Positions 1 through 10,612 of a DNA stretch of 64,000 nt are shown piece by piece. The stretch's first letter is position 1; every line of letters begins with the position of its first letter. Both the position numbers and the translations under genes were made by a program. The DNA is from Agapanthus africanus (Eukaryota > Streptophyta > Magnoliopsida > Asparagales > Amaryllidaceae), in NCBI GenBank assembly GCA_030015575.1, contig JASDDO010000001.1, forward strand, positions 133,567,988 to 133,631,987, given 5' to 3'. The notes under the pieces were generated by a model, which was given only the letters and a program-made list of their open reading frames with translations, was not told the origin of the DNA and did no database searches.

Positions 1-41
1 TGATTAGGGTTCTTGCGCATACTTGACGCGCTTGAGGCAAT

Positions 42-228
42 TTTTGTGCACACCAGATGCACTAAATCGGGATTTTTCGTGCATATCAGATGCACATGAA
101 TTTGTTGTCAGGCACACACCGTTTCCCTTGACAGGTGTTTTCGTGTACACCCGTTGCACTTTGATTTTGTTTCTGTGCACATGTATGGCACATTCATTGA
201 TTTCGATTTTTGTGCGCACCAGACACAC
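42..228. repeat. Degenerate array of about 31-bp units
   Basis: About six imperfect units recur at a spacing near 31 bp. Their core resembles TTTTGTGCACACCAGATGCAC (seen near 46-61, 77-95, 140-158, 172-192 and 206-226). They vary in the central bases but keep a T-run followed by GTGCAC or GTGCGC and then GCAC or ACAC. This is a decayed minisatellite inside element D with no coding potential. Confidence 0.5.
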
Positions 229-491
229 GTAGCATTCTTATACACATTTTGGGATTGGTTCTTTAGAGCAGTATATTTTATGACATTTACCATTTGGTAT
301 AATAACTGAGCAGGACTAGTCAGAGGACAGTACCTGGATATGTTTTTGCATGCATCAATAGTTACCGAAGGGATATCCAAAAATGAACTATAATCTCAGT
401 ATTTACCTACGTGTCCGCGATGACATGAAACATTTTACAAAGGAAACCCTTCAAAATTATTTCAAAACGGCGGGACGGTATGTTAAACAAA

Positions 492-493
<2 letters not shown>

Positions 494-523
<30 letters not shown>
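494..523. repeat. (TA)n microsatellite
   Basis: Uninterrupted TA dinucleotides within the internal region of element D. Similar TA runs occur inside the Tekay-like LTRs at 2659-2682, 3066-3090, 32806-32848 and 32890-32912. Confidence 0.9.
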
Positions 524-528
<5 letters not shown>

Positions 529-2658
529 TTTTCTTACAATAAACGTCCGCTACTGTGTCGTGATACGCGCATCGCACAACGACTTGAAAAAGGTTTGGCA
601 TGCATTTCTTTCAGATGTTTTGACGAGTTTACACCGATGCGTACTATGCACATGTTATAGTTTTGATGTATATCATGTTGGTTTTCCTATTGGACTTTTA
701 CATTGGTATCTTCAGCACAACTCCGATGATTGCATGATGCTTGATAGAGTTTTGATTTTTGAGTTATATACCCGTTTTTCATACGCATGCATGGCGCTAT
801 GATATATTTTGTGTATATATGATTTCGGAGCCCTGACAACTTGATCATTTTACTGAAATGTTTTAATATTTGAGGGGTTTAAATTTAAATTCTGGGACCG
901 AATTTATTTAAGGGGGAAGACTGTAACATTTCAGAAAAAAATAAAATATTATATTTAGGAATTTATATAATTGAATAATAAATATTATGAATATTTTAAT
1001 GTGTGGAGATTAGCTTTAGTGATATGGTATAATTATATGCCGATAAATTGAGAAATATTTGGAAATTGATAAGAATTATTGAATTGAGGGTGATTTATAT
1101 GATATGAACATTTATAGATTTTTTAAAATACCCATTTGCAAAAGGGTTAAGTGCTAAACTCGATTAATTTTCACTAATCTTGCGTTAATCCAGTTTATGT
1201 GCATATGACATGAACCATGACATGTTTTAAAACACATTTTTCAATTTGCATGAACCATGGCATCTTGTGTTTCTTTTATATGTATATGGTTTTATTCGTT
1301 CTGGTTTTAAAAGAAAAGAAAAGAAAAGAAAATATTAAAGAAATAGGTATGGGCAAGAGAGAGAGGTGAGGGGTCCTTTGACCATTGCTCCCATTTGTTT
1401 TCCCTCCATTTTCTTCATCATTCTCACCTTCGCCTCTCTCATGGCTGCCCCCTTCTCTCCACCTCCTCCACCTCCACACAACACCACCAAAACCACCTTA
1501 AAACACCTATTTCCCTTCTTAAAATTGTGCACAAGCTCACTACAAGCATGGGGAACCAAGAAAGTTTGGATTTTGAGCACTTTGGGCAACTCAAGAATTT
1601 TCTTGAGTTGCCAAATGAGATAATTCTTTCACCATTAGTGTAGTATTTGATTCACTTTAGCATCTGTGTTAGTTTAGAAGTGTTTAAGTGAGCTTTAGTA
1701 AAGTTTGAAAATTCCAAGATGAGAGTTAGGGTTTTCCTTAACTTCGGAAGGTGTAATTGAGTGTAATTGTGGATTATAACCCTATAGTGTCATAAATCTG
1801 GACCTAACATGGGACTAAAACCCCATAACCCAAAACTTAGAAACCTCAATATCGAAAGATGGTGGGAATTGCAATGATATTTAGAGATCTGCTATGACCC
1901 GAGGCACCTGAAAAACATTTAGCGATTACTATGAGTCGTGCAGGCAACCTAGAAGCTACCATAGAGACTCGAGCCCCAACCACTCCATCTTGGCCCCAAT
2001 TATCTCGTTAAGGAATAATTTGCGGCCTGGGTACTTCAGAGTAGGTTCGTGCTTGGTCCATAGCCCCATTTTCAGTAAAATAGACCCTGCACATATGCAA
2101 AATTGGCTAATTTCACATGAACTAAAATCTGGAGCAAGTTTTCATGAGTTGCTGTATTGTTTTTGTAACTTTCCATGACATGAAGTTTTGATATTTGGTT
2201 TTGTATCGGTCACTTGACGTTTGTACCTCGATATCGGGTGTTGTTTGGTTGATTTGCGTGAGTAGACCATATATTTTAACCTATGTGTGATTCGCGTGTC
2301 GTTTTGGTTTTGAATTAGAGATTTTGATGCGATACGATATATGTGATATGTAGGTACCCTCACATGGACTTCAGACGATGAAGATGAAGATGGCGACATT
2401 GACTTCAGCAAGCAAGGATCAGTGAGAGTAGATGTATATCTATGGGGGAAGTCAGGTGGATGGCGTATAGCGCCCCCGCGGTTTCGTAGTGTAGTATACG
2501 AATATGTTATATATGTATATAAATAGGTGTATTGTGATAGGTGGATGGTTATCAAGATAGTGCTTATAGTGTAATTTCTAAATCGCGAAACCTTAGAGTA
2601 TAGGTTGACACACACATACATGCACACACGTGATATGTTTTTGGTGTATATGGTTATA

Positions 2659-2682
2659 TGTATATATATATATATATATATT
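2659..2682. repeat. (TA)n microsatellite in LTR D
   Basis: A simple TA repeat inside the 4.3-kb LTR. It creates spurious small frames on the minus strand. Confidence 0.85.
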
Positions 2683-3065
2683 TGTGTGGATGTGTCAATA
2701 TATATAGTATACACGGGTGATGAGAATAGTATATGATACTTGAAGATGAGTCGATGTGATTGGGCATGATGTCGTGAGATCGGTGATGTGATTTGGGTCG
2801 TGTTATGAGATAAAACATGATATTATAGTGGATCAATGGGCGATGTGATTTTATTCACACGCAGATATATGTTGGATGGTATCGGTATGTACTAGACTTT
2901 AGATCAGTACCCTACTTCATGATATTATGATGATGATACTATATCAATAATGTATTATATGTGATAATCGACCCGTATCCCAATTTTGGGATGCCGTACG
3001 AGGGATTTACCGTACGAGATATAAAATGATGATAGATCCGCACTCTTGAATTGAGGATGTCGTAT

Positions 3066-3090
3066 TATATATATATATATATATATATAT
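3066..3090. repeat. (TA)n microsatellite in LTR D
   Basis: A second simple TA repeat in the same LTR. Confidence 0.85.
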
Positions 3091-5234
3091 TTTATCGTAT
3101 GTGACGCTATTGAGGCAGGATCGTCGACTACTAGATATAATGACTCGGACATAGGTGGATTTCCTTACCTTTTTGATTAGTCTCTTAGCTTTTCCTGTAG
3201 TTTACTTAGTAGATGTTAGATTTGGGCTCGAGTCATACTTATTTCCAAAACTAACGAATCGTGAGTATTTTAAAGACAGGCCAAGGGATACTACGGATAT
3301 TTCAAAGGACGTACCTTTTCTTAAATACACCGTAACCCCCATTTTCTAAACTCCACGATTCATGTTATTTCAAATGCCAACACTGTATGACTCGTATATA
3401 TAATGCATATTCTTTATTGTGGCGTTTACTATTCATTTTCTGTATATTTTTGCTATTCGCATCGCATTGCATGCTTAATTGTGTTTTCTTAGTTATTATG
3501 AAACCCTGCTGTCAGGACACCAGCACCATTACCGATGATGCGTGTGCTCCACGTACACTTACTTGCCGGTCCACACACATCATCATCGGTAATTTTCATG
3601 TCACGTACACATTAGAAAACATTACTTCATTGTATAATTGCTAGCTGGTAGATTCGAATTAGTGCTAGTACGTTTATTTTCATATGTTAGTTTGATATCG
3701 CATTTCCTATTTAGACACTTCGTGCATGTATACATATATATTCATTGTTATGCAATGTTATGGGGCTTTATGCTGGTATTTTCACCGTTATTTACTTTGG
3801 AGTTTGGGATTCGGATTTTCCATGAGATTTCTGGATTTGGAGAAACCGCAAGGATTTATAAACTCGTTTTCATTTCAAAAGAAAGAAATTTGCGGTTTTC
3901 TCGTGATATGATTTGAGAGGTGTCCACCATGAGTTTTCTCGGCTCTTGAGTGGTATCATACACCCGATTCGAGGAGGAAGAGGAACCGTCTGCGGATGCA
4001 TGGTGGACCCGGTGCGGTTCCCCGAGGCAAGATGGTAGCAGATGATGGCGTTGAGCCTGGAAGGGGAGCACTACCGACTGGTTATTTATGACGCGGCAGA
4101 TATCCAGAGGATACCGACGTAGTCGTGAAATTTGATGATTTGGGCCAGTCTGGATTGCCGGAGCCCGGGGCCAGTCCGGATTGCCGGAGATATTGTGACA
4201 CGGAGATATTGATATTTTATGATATTGGCCAGTTCGGATAGCCGGAGCTCGAGATATTGGGATATACACATTTTGTGTCGATGCTTGACACGGATTCTCT
4301 GTTGATTTCATTGATGATACTTCGATTTTTATACAGAAATCTCACTGAGATATGAAAACAGTTTTCTCATTCAGTGGCATTCTGTTTTCATGCATTCATA
4401 CATCATATATGTATTATGTTGCTACGTGAGGCACTGATACGAGCACTTGGTATTACACTTTTGTTAGATATTTACCCTGGCCATTATTAGATGTTTTAGG
4501 TTATATGTTATATGGATACTATCGTATGACCTAGGATAGAGTCATACATGCGATTTCTGCTCGGTGATGTTTTCTACTCACGAGTTGGCAACTTACCCCC
4601 GTTGTGCCACAGTTTCTTATAGGTTTTGCCGTACAGGTTTCCTTGGCGGCTTTGCTGGCACACTACTTCATTCCGGGTGATTGCTTTGGTAGGTGGGTTC
4701 ACTCGCATCGTGACCACCATTGTACTTTATTTATATTCAGTTGTATCTAGTAACTCCATCAACCATACTTGTATTATTGATAGACTTAAAAGACCAGTGT
4801 ATATTCTTTCGACCTTAGGGCCGCGCTTGTATTATTATGGTTTTCTGGAGGATATCGGTTTTCTTCTGAGTTTTGATCCTCGCCCTTCGGCGTTGTATAA
4901 TATATTGCTTGCGTAGTTGTGTCCGCCAATTGTCGAAGAGCTAGCTCCCACTTGGGGATGCCTTTATTCATTATGTATATTATTCATGTCTGTACCCGTT
5001 TGGGGCCAGTATTTACAAAGGAGACTCTGCCGAAATTTTCGGAAAAATATGATGTTGCTTTTAAATGTTTAATGCCATTTATTTTATTTAAACCACTTGC
5101 TTTAAACAAGTTTTCCTTCACTTTCTTTTTAAAATGGTTTAGATTTCTGGGCTTTTGGCTTACTTGTATTAGGTGGGGTCCTATAGACTTCACATGATTC
5201 AAGTGCCAGTCACGTGCTATTTCGGGTCGTGACA

Positions 5235-6023
5235 TTTCTTAACCCAAAACCTATCAGTACGTATTTCTTAACACCTTCTTTCTCAAATCCGACACATCCA
5301 CTATTCTGTCTTTACAGGATTCTTTACAAGTTCACTGCCAAACGCTAAAGGAACTAACCCATATTTATTGCAGTGCCGCGCTTAAGCTTAAAAAATATTT
5401 GTTTGATATTTTGAGCAACTTTTTTTCATTGATTTGGGCATTGCATCCATTAATATGGATTTAAGGGCAAGCGAACCCCACAACATACAGTAAATGATTT
5501 CATCACCTTTTTCATAGCCCATAAATCATGAGATTGAGCATAACGTTTACCCGCACAAACTTTAAAAGAAACTAGACTTTAAGCCTTTAAGGACTTCGCG
5601 CTCATTATGAGAAGTTAACTGTGTTTAGAACACTGATTAATAGTATATCGTTCACGGGGTGTCTAGAAAAGTGTTCACGGCGAAACCGCCAAAAGAGAAA
5701 GTGTTATTCTAATTAAGGAACTTCGCAAAAGCCATGGAAAACCTCCCCTTATCTCTGCACTTACTTGGCCTCATGATCAGTATATCTTGAGCCTATTTCT
5801 AGACACAGTTTTACTTCGACAATCAAGTTCTTGAAGAAGTATAGTTGACCTAGGTGAACCCTAGACCGATTAGGTGTGTGGTATTTGTGTTATGATTATT
5901 TTTGCTTTATTTTTTGTATGTATATTTCATTCTTTTGTTAATAACTAACACAAAACAAAAAAAAAAACAAAAAAAACATTCACCTCCTCTTTCATCCCCT
6001 CTTCTTCTTCTTCTTTTCATACC
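5235..6023 (+). other. 5' untranslated region of element C (partial)
   Basis: No gene. Short blocks resemble the leaders of A and B: a GATTCTTT and CCGCGCT stretch near 5310-5385, and TTGACCTAGGTGAACCCTAGACCGATTAGG near 5845-5875, which corresponds to 46108-46136 in A. The region ends in a long CTTCTT pyrimidine run just before the ATG at 6024, as expected for a plant leader. Confidence 0.55.
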
Positions 6024-7535
6024 ATGGGTATCCCACATCAACCAACTCTTGCCAAACTTTGGTACCCTCAACCAGATATTACTTCATACGTCTCTTGTTT
6101 TGGTAGAACGTCAAACAATCCATCCATGCCAAAAATCTCTTTGAAAGATCGGATAGACACTTCTAAAAACACCAGATGGACACCACAATCCATGTCATAT
6201 CAACCTTTTCAAACTTTCGCCCCTTCTTATTTTGATACCCCTTTTGACGGTAACGTGGCGACTCTTAAATCGATGTTCATTGCTGAACGTATTGCACAAT
6301 CCTATAGCCGATCTTTCACGCCTGTCACCACTCCGAATTCTTTAGGACAACAATTCCAGTCATCTTTCTATCCAGATGTTGATCCTAATCCTTCCTATAC
6401 CACACAACCATTCAAGTCCTATCAATCCGGCCCGACTTTCACACCCTCGCTAAACATTGCCTCTGAACATCAATTTGGGAATCTCACGTATCCAAATGAA
6501 TTTGAATCTTTTTTTGAAAACCCTTCACAACCCATGTCTAGTCTTGAGAGAACATTGGAAGAGTTTTGGGTAGTTTCATACCAACAAATGGAGGAATTGA
6601 ATGCATTCATAACAACTCTTATACAACCTTATGAACCAACAGCTAGTTCCAAACTAGCTCAAAATTTTCCCATGTATGATGTGGCCATAGAGGAATTTGA
6701 TGATTTGAGTAGTGAAAGTGCACAATCTACCCTTCAAAATCAAGCCTACCCGTTCCAAATTGATTTCCAAAACTCCAGTTCCAAAAGTCTATCGAGTATT
6801 CCAACTGATTCACCAATTAAAGATAAAATGTTTAATGAGTTGTGCGACTACGTAGTGTTTGATTTACCCGATTGTGAAAGGTCCCTTTCAAGTGAAACCG
6901 ATACCACTCCCTTTGATCTCTGCATCCCCAATCTAGAAATCCAAACGATTAAAAACCATGCTTTTGTTGAGGTGTTTGAGAGCTTTACGTTTGACTTGAT
7001 TGAGAATATCGATATTGGGGATGATTTCGATGATGAACCCATAAATTTGGGTGAGTTTTTCTCACCAATTCAACACTTTCTTTCAGAATCGTGTGGACAT
7101 CATCCTGAACCTTCAACTGTTTCTCCTGAACCCCATTTACATCTTGAGTTTATTGATGAAGATTTGGACGAATGCATGGATGATATTGATTTTGTAGGTA
7201 TTTTTGAGGATATCTTTGAGGATATACACATTTTGTTGGATGAGTCGGATTTTCTGATTCATCATGTCTGCTCCATTGACTGTGAACATTCTCCTACGCT
7301 TCTAACCGATACCATTTCTCGGTTACTTCCATCCATCGTTACTATACCACAAGACAACTTGATATCTTCATTTTCTTCATCTGCTTTACCAAATTCGGTC
7401 GGCCCATGTTTTCTTGGGAATCTTGAAAGGTTTGACCCCATTTCTCATAGTATTGATAAATTAGTGCAGTTAAACAATTCCAGTTTCAAATCACTACAGA
7501 CTGTACTAATTTATTCAATCAATTATCAACCTTAA
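6024..7535 (+). CDS. Orphan 503-residue protein of retroelement C
   Basis: I do not recognise this protein as a known domain family. It is one uninterrupted frame that begins at an ATG in good plant context (ACCATGGG) after a CT-rich leader and ends TAA. Residues 1-170 are rich in Ser, Pro, Gln, Phe and Tyr. Near residue 174 the stretch SSLERTLEEF resembles SSLERSLEAF in the C-terminal part of Gag of element A and SLEKSLEAF in B. The second half is strongly acidic with repeated Phe-Asp-Glu clusters, like the spacer after the protease in A and B. There is no CCHC knuckle, no retropepsin motif and no RT or IN. It sits where gag-pol would be, between the 5' leader and the conserved 3' noncoding region. 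It could be a shrunken Gag-pol relic under selection or a chance survivor. The absence of stops over 1.5 kb in such decayed surroundings favours function or recent origin. Confidence 0.65.
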   Translation: MGIPHQPTLAKLWYPQPDITSYVSCFGRTSNNPSMPKISLKDRIDTSKNTRWTPQSMSYQPFQTFAPSYFDTPFDGNVATLKSMFIAERIAQSYSRSFTPVTTPNSLGQQFQSSFYPDVDPNPSYTTQPFKSYQSGPTFTPSLNIASEHQFGNLTYPNEFESFFENPSQPMSSLERTLEEFWVVSYQQMEELNAFITTLIQPYEPTASSKLAQNFPMYDVAIEEFDDLSSESAQSTLQNQAYPFQIDFQNSSSKSLSSIPTDSPIKDKMFNELCDYVVFDLPDCERSLSSETDTTPFDLCIPNLEIQTIKNHAFVEVFESFTFDLIENIDIGDDFDDEPINLGEFFSPIQHFLSESCGHHPEPSTVSPEPHLHLEFIDEDLDECMDDIDFVGIFEDIFEDIHILLDESDFLIHHVCSIDCEHSPTLLTDTISRLLPSIVTIPQDNLISSFSSSALPNSVGPCFLGNLERFDPISHSIDKLVQLNNSSFKSLQTVLIYSINYQP

Positions 7536-9340
7536 GTTCGCACTCCATTTCTTTCTCTGTTCCGTTCATCTCCTTATATACTAAGACCGTATACCACTTC
7601 CATCCACACACGGTCTCGCGTATTCTTCATTTTCTTTCTCCCCGCATTCTTTCACCAACCATGGCGATCATGATAATATTTATAAATGGTTGATGTTAAC
7701 TTTTGATCTATGTAAGGCCTTGTATAGATTGAAATTGTTCCCTCCCCCAACTTTAAACTTCAACGCTTAACAGTGGAAACACTGTTTAACTTAAGTTTGG
7801 AGGTCCCTTTTATGTATATTCATTTTGTTTTCTTTGTCTTTTATAAAGAAAACAAAAAAAAGAGAACCGACGATTTTGACCCCTCAACAATTTTGACCCT
7901 CTTGGTGTAGCATGATAGTGAGGGCACTGTCAAGTTTATGTTTGGGGGTATGCTCGGTAAGTATCTCTATCTTTTGCATTCATTTGTATATTCTGCATTT
8001 GCATACATATTCAAAAACCCATAAAAATCAGAAAATTTCCAAAATATAAAAACTTTGGTGTCAAGTTAGCTAGTGGGAGAACGTAGATTCAAAATTCCGA
8101 CGGTTTTGTTTGATGAGATAGGAACAACTAAATCTTATTTTAAGAAATTAAAAACCTGAAAGATAACCCTCCTTTGAGTGTAACCATAGCTAATATACGT
8201 CTTTGCATCACACTACACGTGTCATGAGCTTTGAAAATTAGATTACATGTTTGATATGTCTTAAAAACTTTTAAATTGATAAATATTATTTTAGGATCAA
8301 ATAGGTTTATTCTGAAATAAGTAATATCAAGAATAGTTTTTAAAGAGTAGATATGAAGGGATATTATTGAAACCTTTATAGAAACCAAGTCTGAAAATAA
8401 CCCATCTAGAACTTGTTTGGAGCGATTACACATCTTATCTACACAAACACGTCTATTATCTTGAAAAGAATTGAACAACTAGTTATATCTCCGTTCGCAT
8501 TAATTGCTATGATTTTCATGCTAAAATGAGTCTTTTTGATTTAGGGCCTAGGTAAATTGGGTAATTAATTATGTCATGGTGTCTCTACACCTAATACCCT
8601 AAAACCGATTGGTTTGGGTACATTGGACTAAACCTCGCTAAGAAACCTAGAAAGTCTAATTTAAAATAAAATCAAGAAAGTGTTCTCTCCGAGTTAAAAT
8701 TCCTAACAGTTCTTTGTGTGAGAATAATCTTGACATAAGACAAGATTTTATAAAAATATTTTAACAAAGATATGAAGGTTTTATCTTATGGTAAAGGCTA
8801 TTGCACGTTCACGAAGGTGTATATGAAACAAAAACAAGTAAAAGGTGGAGTAGAGAATTAGACCTAGTTTCCTATTAAGGAGATAGAAATACTGAATTTG
8901 AAAACGAAACTTGAGAAAAACATAATTCTTTATAAACTAGCGTGATCCTTTAGAAGGTTATCCAGTCTTTAATTTTGACATGATGACTCTAATCAAAATT
9001 TTTGAAACATAACGATTCTATTTTGTACCACACGTAAAGACGTATAGAATCTTAATTTAAATAAGAAGTGAGGTGTGAAAAATAAAGGTTCGATATTTTT
9101 AACTTAGGATAATAGAATTTCTAGGTTTGAAACTAAAGCCTAGTGTTAGAATCAACGGTTATTTCGTAAAACTAGCTTGAATGGGATTTTGAGAGTGCAA
9201 TCTGCTGAAAACCTTTAGGAGACAAAATTCCTCCTACTAGGGACACCTAGAAGTTTAACGGCTTGTTGGATGAGCTCAGTGCAATCGTGTTACTTGCGAA
9301 AGTGAGGTTAGGATTTTTCTTGCTCGGGATGAGAAAAAGA
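7536..9340 (+). other. 3' noncoding region of element C
   Basis: No gene is supported. Blocks shared with B and A run through it. One near 7684-7713 matches only B (57851-57880). A hairpin and polypurine-like module lies at 7894-7956. The block near 9215-9320 (CTCCTACTAGGGACACCTAGAAG, then TTTAACGGCTTGTTG) matches A (about 61990-62090) and B (about 59210-59310). The conserved order across three elements shows this is retroelement sequence with likely cis functions rather than host DNA. Confidence 0.65.
7894..7956 (+). promoter_or_regulatory. Conserved hairpin plus internal polypurine-tract-like motif of C
   Basis: Sequence shared with B (58033-58098) and A (about 60769-60836). TTTGACCCTCTTGGTGTAG leads into an 8-bp stem with a 4-base loop at 7913-7932, followed by TTTGGGGGTATGCTCGGTA. 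Here the stem keeps pairing through a G:T wobble where B has a C:G pair. The TTTGGGGGTAT core copies the polypurine tract that borders the 3' LTR. Confidence 0.6.
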
Positions 9341-9356
9341 TAAATTTGGGGGTATT
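9341..9356 (+). other. Polypurine tract of element C
   Basis: AAATTTGGGGGTATT lies directly before the LTR start TGTTCATC. It matches the tracts next to the 3' LTRs of A (62143-62158) and B (59352-59370), so it is the likely plus-strand DNA primer. Confidence 0.8.
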
Positions 9357-9878
9357 TGTTCATCACGAAAAACTACATTTCAATACCGCTCATTCATTAT
9401 TATTTTTGTGATATATCGGTACTATCAATCCGTGTCTTCTCAATAAGTAAAAATTACAGGTATTCATGACAAAACACTGGAAATACACTCAAATGCACGG
9501 ATACGACATATGTGAACCGACACTGCAACCGGAAAGAAAACCGATCAATATTTAAAAAGTTTTGCAAAACAATTCAAGTGTACACATTTTTATTCAAGAA
9601 TGGTCCAACATGATGCAACATGATACAAGTGTGAACACAAACTCTTTTGATGCATGAACCATGGTGGGACAGCCTAGCATAAGTGGGCACACAAGAATCA
9701 TGACTTGTGCAAGTGGGCATGGGTCATGAGTGAAGAAAGTGTGATGTGATTTAAAGATATAATTTCCCTCCAAATCTATAGATTAATATCCAAGTATTTA
9801 TAAAAGAATCAAAAAACACCAGAGAGATCATGGAGAGGATATAAGATCACCACAAGAAAACGGGCCCTACCACTCCAA
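9357..9878 (+). mobile_element. 3' LTR of element C, left part
   Basis: Starts TGTTCATCACG after the polypurine tract and is interrupted at 9878 by the CACTA transposon. The remainder resumes at about 30010 and ends at 31071. The combined length is about 1.58 kb, similar to the 1.26-1.37 kb LTRs of B and A. Confidence 0.75.
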
Positions 9879-9910
9879 CACTAGTAAAATAAGGGGTTGC
9901 CCCTACGGAT
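9879..9910 (+). repeat. CACTA left terminal inverted repeat
   Basis: CACTAGTAAAATAAGGGGTT followed by GCCCCTACGGAT. It matches the right terminus in inverted orientation with a few differences. Confidence 0.9.
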
Positions 9911-10083
9911 AACAACATCCGTAGGGACAGATAAAGTTTGGCCCTACGGATTAATCTGTAGGTCCAAACGGTTGCCCCTACGGTCCTTCCATATTTATTT
10001 AAAAATTATTAAATCTTAAAGTGTTGTTTGCCCCTACGGAACCGCAAACCAAGCACCTACGGGTATATCCGTAGGGGCATCTA
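9894..10083. repeat. CACTA left sub-terminal repeats
   Basis: Several direct and inverted copies of GCCCCTACGG and CCGTAGGGGCA lie within 200 bp of the left end. In En/Spm elements such sub-terminal motifs are bound by the TNPA protein; here that role is inferred from position and repetition. Confidence 0.75.
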
Positions 10084-10139
10084 AATAGGGATTTAAGTGA
10101 TCGATCCCTACGCTGATTATTTCTTATTCCCTTTATCGA

Positions 10140-10338
10140 TCACAGTTGCGCGCGAACCCAAATCCCCAAACCCTCGACGTTCCCGCCGATCGCCGTTCCT
10201 GTCTTCGCCAGCGCCGTCATCCCCAGCGCCGGCCGAATCGTCGTCGCCACCGCCTGCTTCTTCCTCATCTCCGTTCATCGTCGCCTTCGCCTGCTTCTTC
10301 AACCCACGGCCGATTCGTCGTCGCCACCGCCTGCACAG
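10140..10338 (+). other. Probable non-coding first exon of the CACTA transcript
   Basis: A GC-rich, CGCC-rich stretch ends at a good splice donor (ACAG|GTTAGG, 10338/10339). A matching acceptor would be TTGCAG at about 21945-21950, shortly before TNP2, so the first intron would hold the G-rich array, copia-1 and the 172-bp repeats. This is inferred from base composition and splice signals only. Confidence 0.35.
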
Positions 10339-10385
10339 GTTAGGAAATCTTAATTAAACAAATTTTTGATCGTTTTAGGTCTATG

Positions 10386-10607
10386 GTTCATGGTTTGGGT
10401 AGGCATCGGTTGGGGTTAGCGTTAGGGTTAGGGATGAGGCTGGGGGGCTCCTGTTACGGTTGGGGTTGGGGTTCGGCAGGGGGTAGCGGTTGGGGTTGGG
10501 GTTAGGGTTGTGTGTCCCTGAGCACTTCTTGATTGGGGCTGGGGCTGGGGCTGCGGGTTGGGGCTGGGGCTAGGGCTGGGGCTCGGGCTAGGGTTGGGGC
10601 TGGGGCT
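10386..10607 (+). repeat. G-rich hexamer array, left part (TTGGGG, TTAGGG, GCTGGG)
   Basis: Irregular tandem hexamers of the type GGTTGGGGTTAGGG and GGCTGGGGCTCGGG on the plus strand. The array is cut by copia-1 at 10612 and resumes at 21221. The units are hexamers, so it is not the plant telomere heptamer TTTAGGG. Four-G runs at short spacing could form quadruplexes. Confidence 0.8.
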
Positions 10608-10612
10608 CGGGC
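10608..10612. other. Target-site duplication of copia-1 (left copy)
   Basis: CGGGC here is repeated at 21216-21220, flanking the TG...CA ends of copia-1. Confidence 0.9.

Larger units (their letters stand above)
1..921 (+). mobile_element. 3' internal end of a Tekay-like Ty3/gypsy element (element D), apparently non-coding
   Basis: This stretch leads into a polypurine tract (AAGGGGGAAGA, about 910-920) directly before the LTR that starts at 922. The approach to the LTR, a block with GGGACCGAATTT followed by the purine tract, matches the reverse complement of the same junction in Tekay-like element G near 43367-43400, so it is the 3' end of a related element. In G the integrase and chromodomain-like frame ends only about 40 bp before the LTR. 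Here no integrase or chromodomain residues can be read, and the only long frames run through a TA microsatellite. D is therefore either non-autonomous or heavily rearranged. Its 5' half lies outside the window. Confidence 0.6.
922..5234 (+). mobile_element. LTR of Tekay-like element D (3' LTR, 4.3 kb)
   Basis: The segment starts TGTAACATTTC right after a polypurine tract and ends GGGTCGTGACA, giving the TG...CA ends of an LTR. Its right end is the reverse complement of the start of the two minus-strand LTRs at 31979 and 40282 (TGTCACGACCCG), so all three are one family. It contains a pyrimidine-rich leader-like stretch around 1380-1500, TA microsatellites, and a block near 3950-4020 that is also recognisable in the other two LTRs. 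At 4313 bp it is much longer than the 3085-bp LTR of G. The bases after it, TTTCT at 5235-5239, would be one copy of the target duplication; the other copy is outside the window. Confidence 0.75.

Noticed and set aside
383..802. A 139-codon frame in the internal region of element D
   Set aside because: It runs through a TA microsatellite and has no domain or composition of a real protein.
2142..2714. A 190-codon minus-strand frame inside LTR D
   Set aside because: It includes a TA microsatellite translated as Ile-Tyr repeats and lies wholly inside an LTR.
5235..5900. A host gene next to LTR D
   Set aside because: No coding exons are seen, and blocks match the leader of Athila-type elements.
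8140..8478. A 112-codon minus-strand frame in the 3' region of element C
   Set aside because: The region is conserved with noncoding 3' regions of A and B, where no matching frame exists.
10097..10357. Ser/Pro/Arg-rich frames in the left part of the CACTA
   Set aside because: They arise from GC-rich low-complexity leader sequence in several frames at once; a noncoding exon is more likely.
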